A DNA stretch of 64,000 nucleotides, taken from positions 3,286,001 through 3,350,000 of the forward strand of contig NZ_CP133838.1 of assembly GCF_031432975.1 (NCBI RefSeq), in the 5' to 3' direction. Made by a program: the position numbers and the translations under genes. Positions 7,826 through 17,512 of this stretch are shown piece after piece (position 1 is the first letter of the stretch; every line of letters starts with the position of its first letter). Source of the stretch: Buttiauxella selenatireducens. Its GTDB lineage: Bacteria; Pseudomonadota; Gammaproteobacteria; Enterobacterales; Enterobacteriaceae. The notes under the pieces were generated by a model that was not told where the DNA came from, ran no database searches, and saw nothing but the letters and a program-made list of their open reading frames with translations.

Positions 7826-9130
7826 TTAGTGCAGTTTTAAACGTGGACGAATCACACGGTTAATGCTGCCCACCAGCATCATCAGGCCAGTTTTAAAGTA
7901 ACCGTGAAGTGCAACCTGGTGCATACGGTACAGCGAGATATAAACAAAACGCGCCATACGCCCTTCGACCATCATTGATCCGCGCATCAGGTTACCCATC
8001 AGGCTACCAACGGTGGAGAATTTAGACAGCGAGACCAGCGAACCGTGATCTTTATAGATGTAGGCTTTCAGCGGCTTATCTTTCATCTGCGCGAGAATAT
8101 TGTCCAGCACCAGCGATGCCATCTGGTGCGCAGCTTGCGCACGTGGTGGTACAAAACCACCTTCAGGACGCGCACATGAAGCGCAATCACCAATCGCGTA
8201 GATATCAGGATCGCGCGTGGTTTGCAGCGTTGGCTCAGTCACCAGTTGATTGATACGGTTAGTTTCAAGTCCACCAATATCTTTCATGAAATCTGGCGCT
8301 TTAATCCCTGCCGCCCAAACCATCAGGTCTGCAGCAATGTATTCACCGTCTTTGGTATTCAGGCCACCCGCATCAGCAGAAGTCACCATAGTTTGGGTAA
8401 GAACACGCACGCCCAATTTAGTTAACTCGCTGTGCGCCGCAGCAGAAATACGCGGTGGCAATGCAGGTAAAATACGTTCGCCCGCCTCAACCAACGTGAC
8501 GTTCAACGCTTCATTAGTCAGACCTTTGTAGCCATAACTGTGCAGCTGTTTCACTGCGTTGTGCAACTCAGCTGACAGCTCAACACCCGTCGCCCCGCCG
8601 CCTACGATCGCGATGTTAACTTTGCCGCTGGCACCCAGGTTTGCAGAATACTTAAGGAATAGATTCAGCATTTCAGAATGGAATCGACGCGCCTGATGCG
8701 GGTTATCCAGGAAGATACAATTGTCTTTAACGCCTGGGGTATTGAAGTCGTTGGAGGTACTGCCCAGCGCCATCACCAGTGTGTCATAAGGAATTTTACG
8801 TTCAGGGACCAGCAGCTCGCCTTTATCATCACGCAGTTCTGCAAGTGTCAGGGTTTTGCTTTCACGGTTAATATCGACCACTGAACCTAACTGGAACTGG
8901 AAGTGATGATTACGTGCGTGCGCCAGGTAGCTCAGTGCATCCACACCTTCATCCAGCGAGCCGGTTGCCACTTCGTGCAACAGCGGTTTCCATAAATGGC
9001 TATGGTTACGGTCGATAAGCGTAACTTTTGCTTTTTTACCACGGCCCAGTTTTTTACCTAACTGAGTAGCCAGTTCAAGTCCGCCAGCACCACCACCGAC
9101 AATGACAATTTTTCTTAATGGTGTAGTCAA
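7826..9130 (-). CDS. ndh: NADH:quinone oxidoreductase II (NDH-2)
   Basis: Single-subunit, non-proton-pumping respiratory NADH dehydrogenase bound to the inner face of the cytoplasmic membrane. It passes electrons from NADH through FAD to ubiquinone. The 434 aa equal E. coli Ndh. Two dinucleotide folds are visible: VGGGAGG (11-17) for FAD and VGGGATGVE (176-184) for NADH; the IYAIGDCA segment is typical of the second FAD contact. The C-terminus is amphipathic (membrane attachment). Its upstream region holds a perfect FNR site, consistent with anaerobic repression as in E. coli. A terminator lies downstream. Confidence 0.97.
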   Translation of the reverse strand: MTTPLRKIVIVGGGAGGLELATQLGKKLGRGKKAKVTLIDRNHSHLWKPLLHEVATGSLDEGVDALSYLAHARNHHFQFQLGSVVDINRESKTLTLAELRDDKGELLVPERKIPYDTLVMALGSTSNDFNTPGVKDNCIFLDNPHQARRFHSEMLNLFLKYSANLGASGKVNIAIVGGGATGVELSAELHNAVKQLHSYGYKGLTNEALNVTLVEAGERILPALPPRISAAAHSELTKLGVRVLTQTMVTSADAGGLNTKDGEYIAADLMVWAAGIKAPDFMKDIGGLETNRINQLVTEPTLQTTRDPDIYAIGDCASCARPEGGFVPPRAQAAHQMASLVLDNILAQMKDKPLKAYIYKDHGSLVSLSKFSTVGSLMGNLMRGSMMVEGRMARFVYISLYRMHQVALHGYFKTGLMMLVGSINRVIRPRLKLH

Positions 9131-9265
9131 AGTGACCCCCTTAAAATATTAACCAATTGTTAATTAAAGGTTATGTAAATAGCATTTAATTAACAACAAG
9201 TTAGCGAAACAAACTCACTAATATGACCAAAGAATAACATGGATGGTGTATTGGTCATACCAAAA

Positions 9266-9279
9266 TTGATGTGCATCAA
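9266..9279. promoter_or_regulatory. FNR binding site upstream of ndh
   Basis: TTGATGTGCATCAA is a perfect match to the FNR consensus TTGAT-N4-ATCAA, 136 bp upstream of the ndh start. In E. coli FNR represses ndh in the absence of oxygen. Confidence 0.85.
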
Positions 9280-9302
9280 ATTTTTATGCCGAAAAGATAA
9301 AC

Positions 9303-9329
9303 AAAAAGGGCCAGCACATGGCTGACCCT
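9303..9329 (-). terminator. Terminator of the nagZ-ycfP transcript
   Basis: AAAGGGTCAGC and GCTGGCCCTTT arms (one mismatch) followed by T-rich sequence on the minus strand, just downstream of ycfP. Confidence 0.75.
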
Positions 9330-9356
9330 TTGGTTTTTGGAACTTAATACGCCTGT

Positions 9357-9899
9357 TTAACCCAGCGTTTTGAACGCTTTTATCCGCTGCAAGTGCGGTG
9401 AGATATTTTTGAATTTATGGGTCTGTTCCTGATCCCACACAATCTCATAGTAATGATGTAACAATTCTGCGGCACGCACATTATCCAGCGACTCATCATT
9501 TCGGGACAAAATCGCCAGGCAACGATCGCGATTTTTCTCGCGGAAATTTTGCACACACTTGGTCGCAATATCGGTGTATTCCTCAGGACGATCGATCTTC
9601 CCTTCCATGTTCTCTTGTGGGAACAAATTCGGGTTAAAGATGACCTGACGAATATCACACAAGAAACCGATACGCTCAGCCCAGAAGCCCCCAAGCCCGA
9701 CACCGCAAATCAGTGGTCGTTCATCGGCACTCAGTTGCAGCATCTTGTCGACTTCTTTAAGTAGATGCTGCATATCGTGTTTCGGATGCAGCGTGCTGTA
9801 ACTAATAAGCCGTACGTCCGGATCGATAAACTGGAGTTGCAGCACCTTTTCATGGTTACCAGGACTATTAGAGTCGAAACCGTGTAAATAGATAATCAT
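9357..9899 (-). CDS. ycfP: YcfP, UPF0227 alpha/beta-hydrolase-like protein
   Basis: Cytoplasmic protein of 180 aa, identical in length to E. coli YcfP; function unproven. It begins [10 protein letters not shown], the oxyanion-hole HG motif of alpha/beta hydrolases. A GVGLGG segment (about 66-71) sits where esterases usually have GxSxG, so the usual nucleophilic serine is replaced by leucine and classical esterase activity is doubtful. It follows nagZ with a 42-bp gap and is probably cotranscribed with it, as in E. coli. Confidence 0.94.
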   Translation of the reverse strand: MIIYLHGFDSNSPGNHEKVLQLQFIDPDVRLISYSTLHPKHDMQHLLKEVDKMLQLSADERPLICGVGLGGFWAERIGFLCDIRQVIFNPNLFPQENMEGKIDRPEEYTDIATKCVQNFREKNRDRCLAILSRNDESLDNVRAAELLHHYYEIVWDQEQTHKFKNISPHLQRIKAFKTLG

Positions 9900-9941
9900 T
9901 GCATCCTCACCACACGAATTCAGGCCGTTTGGCCTGATGAG

Positions 9942-10967
9942 TTAAAGACCCGCCTTGAGGGCTTGCCACTGTTCATGCAGCGCCTCAAGTTGCTGGTTTG
10001 CTGCTTTCCAACGCGCTGTCGACATCAGCTCCTGGCGGGTAAATGAACCTTTATGATACAAACCTGTAACACGCTCTGCTTTGACCGGAGACAGGTTATC
10101 TAACACGCTGACCGCGCCATTACGATTATTGCAGACCAGGATCATATCGCAACCTGCATCCAGCGACGCCTGCCCGCGTTCGGCGTAGCTCCCCATAATC
10201 GCCGCACCTTCCATCGATAAATCGTCAGAGAAGATAACGCCATTAAAGCCGAGTTCCCCACGCAAAACGGTTTTCAGCCAGTGCGGAGAACCACTCGCTG
10301 GAAGCGGATCTACATCGGTATAGATAACATGCGCCGGCATAATCGCATCGAGTTTATTTTCAGTAATCAAACGGCGGAAAATCTGCATGTCGTGTTCACG
10401 AATAAGCGCCTGCGCACGGGGATCGCGAGGCGTTTCTTTATGTGAATCCGCAGTTACCGCGCCATGCCCCGGGAAGTGTTTACCCGTCGTTTTCATGCCA
10501 GCCGCGTGCATTCCATCAATAAAACAGGTGGCCATCGCCAGCGCTTTATGCGGATCTTCATGGTAGGAACGCTCACCAATGGCGGCACTGATATGGCCAA
10601 CATCCAGCACAGGTGCAAAGCTGATGTCGATATCCATGGCAATCATTTCACTTGCCATCAACCAACCCGCTTCTTTGGCCAGTTCGCCGCCCAGCTCCAG
10701 ACCGTGTATCGCGGCAAAAGATTGTGCTGCCGGTAAACGGGTAAACCCTTCACGAAAACGTTGAACGCGACCCCCTTCCTGGTCAACGGCAACGATCAGA
10801 CGATGGCGAGAAGCCTCACGGATTTGGCGCACCAGTTCACGTAACTGCTCAGGATCGTGATAGTTGCGGGTAAACAGAATCAGCCCACCGACCAGTGGGT
10901 GCTTGAGAATTTCACGTTCTTCGGCATCCAGCTCAAAGCCTGCCACATCCAACATTACCGGGCCCAC
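9942..10967 (-). CDS. nagZ: Beta-N-acetylhexosaminidase NagZ
   Basis: Cytoplasmic glycoside hydrolase family 3 enzyme of peptidoglycan recycling. It removes GlcNAc from GlcNAc-1,6-anhydroMurNAc peptides, giving the anhydromuropeptides that can induce AmpC in species with AmpR. The 341 aa match E. coli. Motifs seen: KHFPGHG (163-169), the catalytic Asp-His loop with D174 and H176, and nucleophile D248 in [11 protein letters not shown]. It lies 15 bp downstream of thiK in the hinT-ycfL-lpoB-thiK-nagZ-ycfP series, so it is probably translated from a common transcript. Confidence 0.97.
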   Translation of the reverse strand: MGPVMLDVAGFELDAEEREILKHPLVGGLILFTRNYHDPEQLRELVRQIREASRHRLIVAVDQEGGRVQRFREGFTRLPAAQSFAAIHGLELGGELAKEAGWLMASEMIAMDIDISFAPVLDVGHISAAIGERSYHEDPHKALAMATCFIDGMHAAGMKTTGKHFPGHGAVTADSHKETPRDPRAQALIREHDMQIFRRLITENKLDAIMPAHVIYTDVDPLPASGSPHWLKTVLRGELGFNGVIFSDDLSMEGAAIMGSYAERGQASLDAGCDMILVCNNRNGAVSVLDNLSPVKAERVTGLYHKGSFTRQELMSTARWKAANQQLEALHEQWQALKAGL

Positions 10968-10982
10968 ATCTACCTCTCTTAA

Positions 10983-11813
10983 TTAATCATTCCCTTGCAG
11001 ACGGCACCACGCTTCGTCAGCAAGGGTTAAAAATGTTCTGTCATGAGTTTGTTGCCAACGACATTCATACCATGATGCCATCAGCAGGATAACCCACGGC
11101 TGCCAGCGCGTGACCTGTCGGCTTAATTCATCTACCTGAATATGGCTCATTTGCGCGTAAGTGCGAATCAAAGACTCGCTATCAACATTATTGCCCGTAA
11201 CGATGGCCGCAAGCTCCAGCGCCACGTCCCCATCACCGGCATACTCCCAGTCGATGAGTTGGATACTTTGTGCCTGATGCACCAGATTACCGGCATGAAT
11301 GTCCATGTGCAGCGCAGCAAGACGCAGCGGTTTAGGCTCGCCCTGTTTTTTCATCTTTTTAAGCAACCGCAGCCAGGCCAAACTCCTTCGCTCCCGAGCA
11401 GCCATTTGCCAATAGCGCTCAAGTAATGGCAACAGATTGATTCGCCAGCCGAAACAGGGTTGATGGTGCAAATCATACAACAAGGAAGTGAGTGAATGCA
11501 GTGAGGGCAGCTCCGATTTTACTTCGCCGTTCAACCATTCGACGATTAACCACCCTTCAGCCTGGCAAACAGGAGGTGAACCGATTCCCCGAGAAATCCG
11601 AGTTAGCGCGCGATATTGCCGTGCAAGGGAAACACCCGGCATCGACGTTTCAAGCTGTTGTCGCGCAACAAACTCCCGCGTTCCAATTGAAAAATAGACA
11701 CTCCCACCGCTCAATCCCTCCAGCGGTGAAAAACAACCGGCGGCCTGAGCCGCCGGAAGATACTTTTCAATGACACGTTGCAGTGACGAATTAATGGGTT
11801 TGTTGTACCGCAC
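10983..11813 (-). CDS. thiK: Thiamine kinase ThiK
   Basis: Cytoplasmic salvage kinase that phosphorylates thiamine to thiamine monophosphate with ATP. It belongs to the APH/choline-kinase fold. The 276-aa product shows the Brenner motif HMDIHAGN (169-176) with the catalytic Asp and the Mg-binding DWE (188-190, in LIDWEYAGDGD). The start is a GTG at 11813, inside the 3' end of lpoB (23-bp overlap), with AGGA 5 nt upstream. The N-terminal 60 residues are quite diverged from E. coli ThiK, while the kinase core is well kept. Confidence 0.93.
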   Translation of the reverse strand: MRYNKPINSSLQRVIEKYLPAAQAAGCFSPLEGLSGGSVYFSIGTREFVARQQLETSMPGVSLARQYRALTRISRGIGSPPVCQAEGWLIVEWLNGEVKSELPSLHSLTSLLYDLHHQPCFGWRINLLPLLERYWQMAARERRSLAWLRLLKKMKKQGEPKPLRLAALHMDIHAGNLVHQAQSIQLIDWEYAGDGDVALELAAIVTGNNVDSESLIRTYAQMSHIQVDELSRQVTRWQPWVILLMASWYECRWQQTHDRTFLTLADEAWCRLQGND

Positions 11814-12432
11814 CGCTTCCTGACCAAATAATTTCGCCCGTCTGAACCAGCATCAACTGCATTTTCAGCGTCGGTGCGTTCACGTTGCCACTGGCATTGC
11901 TGTACAGCACATATTGCGCGCCTACATTACGGGCGATGCCAATCGCTTTGCTACGAGAGCCGAGACTATCTTGTGGAGATAATCCCAATTGCTGTTTTGC
12001 CAGTGACAGCTGTTGGGCTGAAACAAGGGTAAATTTGCTGTTGTTCGCCAACGCGCCGCGCAACGCTTCTGTCGCTTGACTGGTTTGCAGCGAGCCATTG
12101 GTGTGATTGTTCACGCTATCTACCAGCAGAACCCCACCAGCAGTCACGCCATCGGCCTGCAACATTTTGCCGACCATCGGCTGCATGGCACTGCCCCAAT
12201 CGTAGCTACGCACTTTTGGTGTGGCAGGAATTGTTGGTTGTGGCTGTTCAATTGGGCCAGGTTGAGTCGGCACTGTCGGCACCGTTGGAACAGTCGGTGG
12301 CGGCTCAACTGGCTGTTGCGGAACAGGCTTCACTTCTTCCACAGGAGCCGGAGCTTCACCACGGTTAATACACCCGGACAAAATCATCGCCGCAGCGATA
12401 ATTACCAGGTAACGATGGATTCCCTTAATCAA
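11791..12432 (-). CDS. lpoB: Outer-membrane lipoprotein LpoB, activator of PBP1b
   Basis: LpoB reaches from the outer membrane through the peptidoglycan to stimulate the synthase PBP1b (MrcB). The 213 aa equal E. coli. A lipoprotein signal ends in ILSGC (Cys21). A long proline-rich, unfolded spacer follows (about 28-72, with repeated PTVPT), then a globular domain with VRSYDWGSAMQPMV that contacts the UB2H domain of PBP1b. It overlaps ycfL by 8 bp upstream and thiK by 23 bp downstream, so translation is coupled. Confidence 0.96.
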   Translation of the reverse strand: MIKGIHRYLVIIAAAMILSGCINRGEAPAPVEEVKPVPQQPVEPPPTVPTVPTVPTQPGPIEQPQPTIPATPKVRSYDWGSAMQPMVGKMLQADGVTAGGVLLVDSVNNHTNGSLQTSQATEALRGALANNSKFTLVSAQQLSLAKQQLGLSPQDSLGSRSKAIGIARNVGAQYVLYSNASGNVNAPTLKMQLMLVQTGEIIWSGSGAVQQTH

Positions 12433-12817
12433 AATTCACCCCTTGTAAAGAGAGATAAAGACGAACTTTACGTGCGTCTGGATAACTGGCTATTGATGAC
12501 ACCGAAACACTAGATTTTGCTGGTATCGTAATCGTGCGAGGTTGCTCGAGAGGATGAATCTCCAGCCCTTTTACGTCATACCAATAAAAACGATAGCTAA
12601 TGATGACCGGTTTAGACTGTTCATTATACAGTTGACTGCGAGAAACAGTGGCACCGTTATCAGTTGAAATATCTGGTTTTTCAGCACTGATCCCCGCTGC
12701 AAGCACCGATGCTTCCATCACCAACGTTTGCCCATCGCTTACGGGAATGGCTGGTTTTGAACTGCATCCCACCATAAAAATGATGGCCAGTAGCATTAAC
12801 AGCGAGCGAGTTTTCAT
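12425..12817 (-). CDS. ycfL: YcfL, predicted periplasmic lipoprotein
   Basis: DUF1425 lipoprotein of 130 aa (E. coli 125 aa), function not established. The signal peptide ends in the lipobox MVGC, with Cys18 lipidated. The mature part has the YRFYWYDVKGLEIHPL segment shared with E. coli. The ATG at 12817 is chosen because AAGGA lies 7 nt upstream; a TTG one codon earlier is too close. It begins 4 bp after hinT and overlaps lpoB by 8 bp. That tight placement suggests a role near the LpoB/PBP1b system, which is only an inference. Confidence 0.92.
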   Translation of the reverse strand: MKTRSLLMLLAIIFMVGCSSKPAIPVSDGQTLVMEASVLAAGISAEKPDISTDNGATVSRSQLYNEQSKPVIISYRFYWYDVKGLEIHPLEQPRTITIPAKSSVSVSSIASYPDARKVRLYLSLQGVNFD

Positions 12818-12821
12818 CAAC

Positions 12822-13178
12822 TTATCCTTTATGCGCCAGCATCGGCCCTAGTACACGGCCACCCAGCAGGTGCATGTGGATATGGTAAACCTCCTGCCCA
12901 CCGTGGCGATTGCAGTTCATAATCAGACGGTAGCCGTCTTCTGCAATCCCTTCTTCCTCAGCAATTTTTGCAGCTACGGTCACCATGCGACCTAACGCCA
13001 GTTCATGATCGGCGGTCACGTGATTAACCGTCGGGATCAGGATATTAGGAATAATAAGGATATGGGTCGGAGCCTGTGGCGAAATGTCACGAAATGCAGT
13101 GACTAACTCATCTTGATAAACGATATCAGCCGGAATCTCGCGGCGAATGATTTTACTGAAAATTGTTTCTTCGGCCAT
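12822..13178 (-). CDS. hinT: Purine nucleoside phosphoramidase HinT
   Basis: Cytoplasmic HIT-family hydrolase acting on adenosine 5'-phosphoramidates such as AMP-lysine. The 118 aa are one less than E. coli, lacking the last Leu. The histidine triad is seen as HIHMH (99-103) in [13 protein letters not shown]. It is the first gene of the leftward series ending at ycfP. In E. coli fhuE lies between ptsG and this gene; here the gap to ptsG is only 148 bp and holds no receptor gene. Confidence 0.96.
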   Translation of the reverse strand: MAEETIFSKIIRREIPADIVYQDELVTAFRDISPQAPTHILIIPNILIPTVNHVTADHELALGRMVTVAAKIAEEEGIAEDGYRLIMNCNRHGGQEVYHIHMHLLGGRVLGPMLAHKG

Positions 13179-13280
13179 GACGTTACCTTTTTCATGAGTG
13201 GCGTGCTTTATGCGGCATAGCGTAAGAGTATGAGCGAGTTACACCTGCTCTTTCAACCTTAACCTGCGAATTATAGACGT

Positions 13281-13306
13281 AAAAAAGGGAGGCCAATGGC
13301 CTCCCT
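13281..13306 (-). terminator. Terminator of ptsG
   Basis: GGGAGGCCAATGGCCTCCC hairpin followed on the minus strand by TTTTTT. Confidence 0.85.
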
Positions 13307-13326
13307 TAGTTCTCCCCAACGACTTC

Positions 13327-14760
13327 TTAGCTGTTACGGATCCATTCATCCATTTCAGTTTTCAGGTTATCGGATTTAGTACCGAAGATTGCCTGAACAC
13401 CTGAACCAGCGACTACTACACCTGCCGCACCCAGTTTCTTCAGGCCAGCCTGGTCGACTTTAGAGATGTCGGCCACGCTAACACGCAGACGGGTAATACA
13501 TGCGTCCAGGTTAGTGATGTTTTCTTTACCGCCGAAAGCTGCAACCAGTGCCGGTGCCATTTCGCTTGTTGAAGTAGTAGAAGCTTCAGCAGTTGCGTCT
13601 TCACGACCTGGGGTTTTCAGGTCCAGAGCTTTAATCAGCACGCGGAACACGGTGTAGTAAATCGCCGCGTAGCACAGGCCAACAATTGGGAACAGCCACA
13701 GTTTGCTGCTGTTACCGCTCAGCACGATGAAGTCAATCAGACCGTGAGAGAAGGAAGTCCCGTCACGCATACCCAGAAGGATACAGATTGGGAACGCCAG
13801 GCCTGCCAACACCGCGTGGATGATGTACAGGATTGGAGCAACGAACATGAACGAGAACTCGATTGGCTCGGTAATACCGGTCAGGAACGAGGTCAGTGCA
13901 GCGGAGATCATGATACCGCCGACTTTTGCACGGTTCTCAGGTTTAGCTGAGTGCCAGATTGCGATAGCCGCAGCAGGCAGACCGTACATTTTGAACAGGA
14001 AGCCACCAGACAGTTTGCCCGCAGTTGGGTCACCTGCCATGTAACGTGGGATATCACCGTGGAATACCTGACCTGCTGCGTTGGTGTATTCACCAATCTG
14101 CATCTGGAATGGAACGTTCCAGATGTGGTGCAGACCAAATGGTACCAGGCAACGTTCTACGAAACCGTAGATACCGAATGCCACAACCGGGTTCTGGTAA
14201 GCAGCCCACTGAGAGAAGGTCTGAATAGCCGTACCGATTGGAGGCCAGATGAAGGACAGCACAACGCCCATGAAGATCGCAGCCAGACCAGAAATGATCG
14301 GTACGAAACGTTTACCGGCGAAGAAGCCCAGGTATTCTGGCAGCTTGATGCGGTAGAAACGGTTAAACATGTAGGCTGCAATTGCACCAGAGATGATACC
14401 GCCCAGAACACCGGTATCCGCCAGGTGTTTTGCTGCGATCTCTTCAGCAGGTATATGCAGAACCAATGGTGCAACGACCGCCATGGTCTTAACCATGATG
14501 CCGTATGCAACTACAGAGGCTAATGCAGAAACGCCATCGTTATTTGTGAAGCCTAATGCAACACCGATAGCAAAAATCAGCGGCATGTTGGCGAATACTG
14601 AACCGCCCGCTTCCGCCATAACATGAGAAACCACTGCTGGCAGCCAGCTGAAGTTAGCAGAACCGACGCCCAGCAGGATACCTGCGATAGGCAGTACGGA
14701 TACTGGCAGCATCAGCGATTTACCCACCTTTTGCAGGTTTGCAAATGCATTCTTAAACAT
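13327..14760 (-). CDS. ptsG: Glucose-specific PTS enzyme IICB (EIICB-Glc)
   Basis: Inner-membrane permease that imports glucose and phosphorylates it to glucose 6-phosphate, using phosphate passed from the separate EIIA-Glc (crr). The 477 aa equal E. coli. The N-terminal EIIC domain (about 1-385, multiple membrane helices, with [20 protein letters not shown] and [10 protein letters not shown]) is joined by a linker to the EIIB domain, whose phosphorylated Cys421 lies in [13 protein letters not shown]. Upstream are a CRP-like site, a Mlc-like operator and an SgrS pairing region, so the complete E. coli control logic seems kept. Confidence 0.98.
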   Translation of the reverse strand: MFKNAFANLQKVGKSLMLPVSVLPIAGILLGVGSANFSWLPAVVSHVMAEAGGSVFANMPLIFAIGVALGFTNNDGVSALASVVAYGIMVKTMAVVAPLVLHIPAEEIAAKHLADTGVLGGIISGAIAAYMFNRFYRIKLPEYLGFFAGKRFVPIISGLAAIFMGVVLSFIWPPIGTAIQTFSQWAAYQNPVVAFGIYGFVERCLVPFGLHHIWNVPFQMQIGEYTNAAGQVFHGDIPRYMAGDPTAGKLSGGFLFKMYGLPAAAIAIWHSAKPENRAKVGGIMISAALTSFLTGITEPIEFSFMFVAPILYIIHAVLAGLAFPICILLGMRDGTSFSHGLIDFIVLSGNSSKLWLFPIVGLCYAAIYYTVFRVLIKALDLKTPGREDATAEASTTSTSEMAPALVAAFGGKENITNLDACITRLRVSVADISKVDQAGLKKLGAAGVVVAGSGVQAIFGTKSDNLKTEMDEWIRNS

Positions 14761-14786
14761 AATTGAGAGTGCTCCTGAGTATTTGT
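14761..14786 (-). promoter_or_regulatory. ptsG ribosome-binding region and SgrS small-RNA pairing site
   Basis: The leader next to the start codon reads ACTCAGGAGCACTCTCAATT on the minus strand, identical as I recall it to the E. coli ptsG segment bound by SgrS with Hfq during glucose-phosphate stress. Because the pairing region covers the Shine-Dalgarno, binding would block translation and lead to decay. Confidence 0.75.
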
Positions 14787-14860
14787 GCTTTTTTTACGCG
14801 TTATGCGCATCGGACTGGGGGGAGATCCGGTCCATATACAGGCATCTGAAGTGCCTTTTG

Positions 14861-14885
14861 ATTTATTACGCAGAGTAAAATAAAT
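14861..14885. promoter_or_regulatory. Mlc-like operator overlapping the ptsG promoter
   Basis: ATTTATT ... AATAAAT dyad; on the minus strand it reads TTTACTCTGCGTAATAAAT, close to the E. coli ptsG Mlc operator. Mlc represses ptsG until EIICB-Glc is actively transporting. Confidence 0.7.
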
Positions 14886-14898
14886 CAGCGAAAGTTTG

Positions 14899-14914
14899 TT
14901 TGACGGCTATCACG
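14899..14914. promoter_or_regulatory. CRP-cAMP site of ptsG
   Basis: TTTGA-N6-TCACG matches 8 of 10 bases of TGTGA-N6-TCACA and lies upstream of the Mlc site, as in E. coli. Confidence 0.65.
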
Positions 14915-14974
14915 TTTCTCTAATAGCCCTGTGAAAAACTTTCATAAGTTTACAAAACGCGTTTCTAAACGTAA

Positions 14975-15012
14975 CAAAAAAGGCCTGCACCGCCCTTTTT
15001 GTGGCGGTGCAC
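14975..15012 (-). terminator. Terminator of the pabC-mltG-tmk-holB-ycfH transcript
   Basis: GCACCGCC (14987-14994) pairs with GGCGGTGC (15003-15010). On the minus strand it is followed by AGGCCTTTTTTG. Confidence 0.75.
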
Positions 15013-15061
15013 TTTACTCGCTTCGTTTATTAATTACGAGCTTTAAAATAACTTAGGTTTA

Positions 15062-15856
15062 TCAGGCGGATTGCAAGCGCGACGCAGGAATATGGAACAG
15101 AGTGGCGAAGTTTTTTGTCGTCACAACGGCCAATTCCTCAAGAGAAACACCTTTCAGCACCGCCATATATTCCGCCACATCGCGCGTCATTGCCGGTTGG
15201 TTTTCCTTACCACGGTGTGGCACTGGCGCAAGGTAAGGTGAATCTGTCTCCACCAATATGCGGTCCAGTGGCACATAACGCGCCGCTTCCCTGAGTTGTT
15301 CAGCATTGCGGAAGGTCACAATGCCGGAGAAAGAGATGTAAAAACCCATATCGAGCAATTTTCCAGCAGTTTCTCTGTCTTCTGTAAAACAGTGTAGTAC
15401 CCCACCGCAGTCTGTCACTTTCTCTTCATGCAGAATCGACAGCGTATCGGCGCGCGCATCTCGGGTATGAACAATCACCGGCTTGTTAAGTTCGCGACCA
15501 ATCTGGATGTGATGACGGAACGACTCCTGCTGGCGAGGTTTGGTTTCAGGGGTATAGAAATAATCCAGACCCGTTTCCCCTAACGCCACAACGCCGGGAT
15601 CGGCAGCCAGGCGGCGCAGTTCCTCGACATCATACTCTTCGTCCTGATTCAGTGGATGCACACCACATGAATAAGCGACATTCTGGCGCTCGCCAACCAG
15701 CTGGCGCATATTGCGATAACCGTCGAGCGTCGTGGCAACCGCAAGGCAGAACTTCACATCGCGTGCTGCGGCTTTTTCCAGTACGTCATCAACGCTTTTA
15801 TGCAGGGATTGATAATCGAGGCCATCAAGATGGCAATGTGAGTCAACCAGGAACAT
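15062..15856 (-). CDS. ycfH: YcfH, TatD-family metal-dependent hydrolase
   Basis: Cytoplasmic TIM-barrel metal hydrolase related to DNase TatD; the substrate of YcfH itself is not settled. The 264 aa compare with 265 in E. coli. Metal-binding motifs seen: HCH (7-9, DSHCHLDG), GETGLDY, VIVHTRDA, LHCFTE and ETDSPYLAP. The ATG at 15856 is chosen because the protein then matches E. coli from MFLVDSHCH; an upstream in-frame start would run back into holB. It lies 10 bp after holB at the end of a tightly packed series. Confidence 0.94.
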   Translation of the reverse strand: MFLVDSHCHLDGLDYQSLHKSVDDVLEKAAARDVKFCLAVATTLDGYRNMRQLVGERQNVAYSCGVHPLNQDEEYDVEELRRLAADPGVVALGETGLDYFYTPETKPRQQESFRHHIQIGRELNKPVIVHTRDARADTLSILHEEKVTDCGGVLHCFTEDRETAGKLLDMGFYISFSGIVTFRNAEQLREAARYVPLDRILVETDSPYLAPVPHRGKENQPAMTRDVAEYMAVLKGVSLEELAVVTTKNFATLFHIPASRLQSA

Positions 15857-15866
15857 ACAGATACTC

Positions 15867-16874
15867 TTAAAGATGGAAGGAAGGAAGGACTGCACCGGGT
15901 TGCATTAAACGCTCCCAGGTGAGTAATTGTTCAGTCAGGAGTAATTCACGATTCACGCCAACAACGCTGAGCAATGCTTCACGGCAGGCAAACCAATTGT
16001 GCAGAATGGCCTGGAGTATCGCCGGTGTCGCGCTATTGGCAAGATTTACGACCAATGCTTGTTGATCATCATTAGTCAGCCAGGGCGTTGCGCCTTGCTG
16101 CCATTTTAGTGCATCCACCAATACAGAGCATAACCAGTGGATGCGAACGGTAGCATCATCACTGTTGAGCGCGGGCAACAACCCCAGCATATTCTTAGTC
16201 GCGCAAGCTTCATTAAGTTTTTCGCACAACGTCTGGCGATGTTTCCACTGCTCAGGTTGAAGCAACGCCAGGGCGCCTGCAGGAGCACCAGAACTCAAAC
16301 GCAGCGCAGCACGTATTTGCTCACGATCCAGAGAGATTTCTCGAGCAAGCCAGGCCTGCGCAAAAGTTTCATCGGGTGGTGTCAGATACCAGTACAAACA
16401 ACGACTGCGTAACGTGGCGGGTAAACGCGCCGGTTCACGACACCCGAGGAAGAACCAGGTATTTGCAGGTGGCTCCTCGAGGGTTTTCAGCAGCGCATTC
16501 GCTGCGGCTTCAGTGAGAAGCCCAGCATCTTCCAGCCAGACGACTTTTGCCCCACCCTGTTGGGCGTGACTGTACAGCTTTTCAGTTATCTCACGAATAG
16601 CATCGATGCCAAGACTGGATTTACCCTTTTCAGGTGCGACCACGTAGCTGTCAGGATGTGTTCCAGCCTGCATCAACTGGCAACTGCGGCATTGACCACA
16701 GCTTTTGGTGCCTTGTGGTTGCTGGCACATCAACCAGCGCGTGAGTGCGTAGATTAATGCGTCATCACCCATGCCGGATAATGAATGAAGCAGCAATGCA
16801 TGGTGCCCGCGCCCAGCCTGATACTGGCTGAGAATTTGTTCAAAGGGCGCGCGTAACCATGGATACCATTTCAT
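15867..16874 (-). CDS. holB: DNA polymerase III subunit delta-prime
   Basis: Part of the clamp loader that opens and loads the beta sliding clamp on DNA. The 335 aa compare with 334 in E. coli. It has a AAA+ fold with a degenerate Walker A region (LLLHSLSGMGDDAL, no P-loop Lys), fitting the non-ATP-binding delta-prime. Four zinc ligands are present: C50, C59, C62 and C65 (CQQPQGTKSCGQCRSC). ATG start. The preceding tmk stop and this start share one base (TAATG), so translation is coupled. Confidence 0.96.
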   Translation of the reverse strand: MKWYPWLRAPFEQILSQYQAGRGHHALLLHSLSGMGDDALIYALTRWLMCQQPQGTKSCGQCRSCQLMQAGTHPDSYVVAPEKGKSSLGIDAIREITEKLYSHAQQGGAKVVWLEDAGLLTEAAANALLKTLEEPPANTWFFLGCREPARLPATLRSRCLYWYLTPPDETFAQAWLAREISLDREQIRAALRLSSGAPAGALALLQPEQWKHRQTLCEKLNEACATKNMLGLLPALNSDDATVRIHWLCSVLVDALKWQQGATPWLTNDDQQALVVNLANSATPAILQAILHNWFACREALLSVVGVNRELLLTEQLLTWERLMQPGAVLPSFHL

Positions 16875-17512
16875 TACACCAACCCCTTAGCCCACTCAAG
16901 CACAGCGTTCCGCACATCCCGTGAAACCTCATCCAGCGTTTGTGTCGCATTAATGGTATGAATGCGGCTGTCGCTTGCAGCAAGTTCCAGATAACGGGCG
17001 CGAGTGCGATTAAAGAAGTCGATAGATTCCTGCTCAATTCTGTCGAGCTCACCACGGGCACGGGCACGGGTGAGACCAACTTCCGGCGTGACATCAAGAT
17101 AAATCGTCAGGTCAGGATAAAAATCACCCAGCACGGTATTACGCAGCGCCATGAGTAATTTTTGATCAATACAACGACCACCGCCCTGGTAAGCTTGGGT
17201 AGAAAGGTCATGCCTGTCGCCAATGACCCACGCGCCACGCGCCAGGGCCGGTTTGATAACCGTTTCAACGAGCTGCACACGCGCCGCGTAAAACATCAGC
17301 ACTTCAGCTTTATCAGTCACGATTTCATCGCCGATGCCTTTGTTGTTTAGCGTCAACTCACGCAATCTTTCCGCAAGTGGAGTACCGCCGGGTTCACGAG
17401 TGAAGACCAACTCGCTAATTCCCAGCTCTTTTAAGGTCGCAACCACCACGTTATGCGCGTTAGTTTTCCCTGCTCCTTCGAGCCCTTCGATGACGATAAA
17501 TTTACTGACCAT
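16874..17512 (-). CDS. tmk: Thymidylate kinase
   Basis: Phosphorylates dTMP to dTDP with ATP, an essential step of dTTP synthesis in the cytoplasm. The 212 aa compare with 213 in E. coli. The P-loop GLEGAGKT is at 10-17, the dTMP-site FTREPGGT at about 38-45, the DRHDLS motif at about 97-102, and a lid [12 protein letters not shown] typical of the E. coli type. It overlaps the 3' end of mltG by 11 bp and holB by 1 bp. Confidence 0.97.
   Translation of the reverse strand: MVSKFIVIEGLEGAGKTNAHNVVVATLKELGISELVFTREPGGTPLAERLRELTLNNKGIGDEIVTDKAEVLMFYAARVQLVETVIKPALARGAWVIGDRHDLSTQAYQGGGRCIDQKLLMALRNTVLGDFYPDLTIYLDVTPEVGLTRARARGELDRIEQESIDFFNRTRARYLELAASDSRIHTINATQTLDEVSRDVRNAVLEWAKGLV

Noticed and set aside
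13951-14523. Open frame antisense to ptsG (190 codons, plus strand)
   Set aside because: Shadow frame rich in Cys, His and Arg, with no start signals and within a certain gene.
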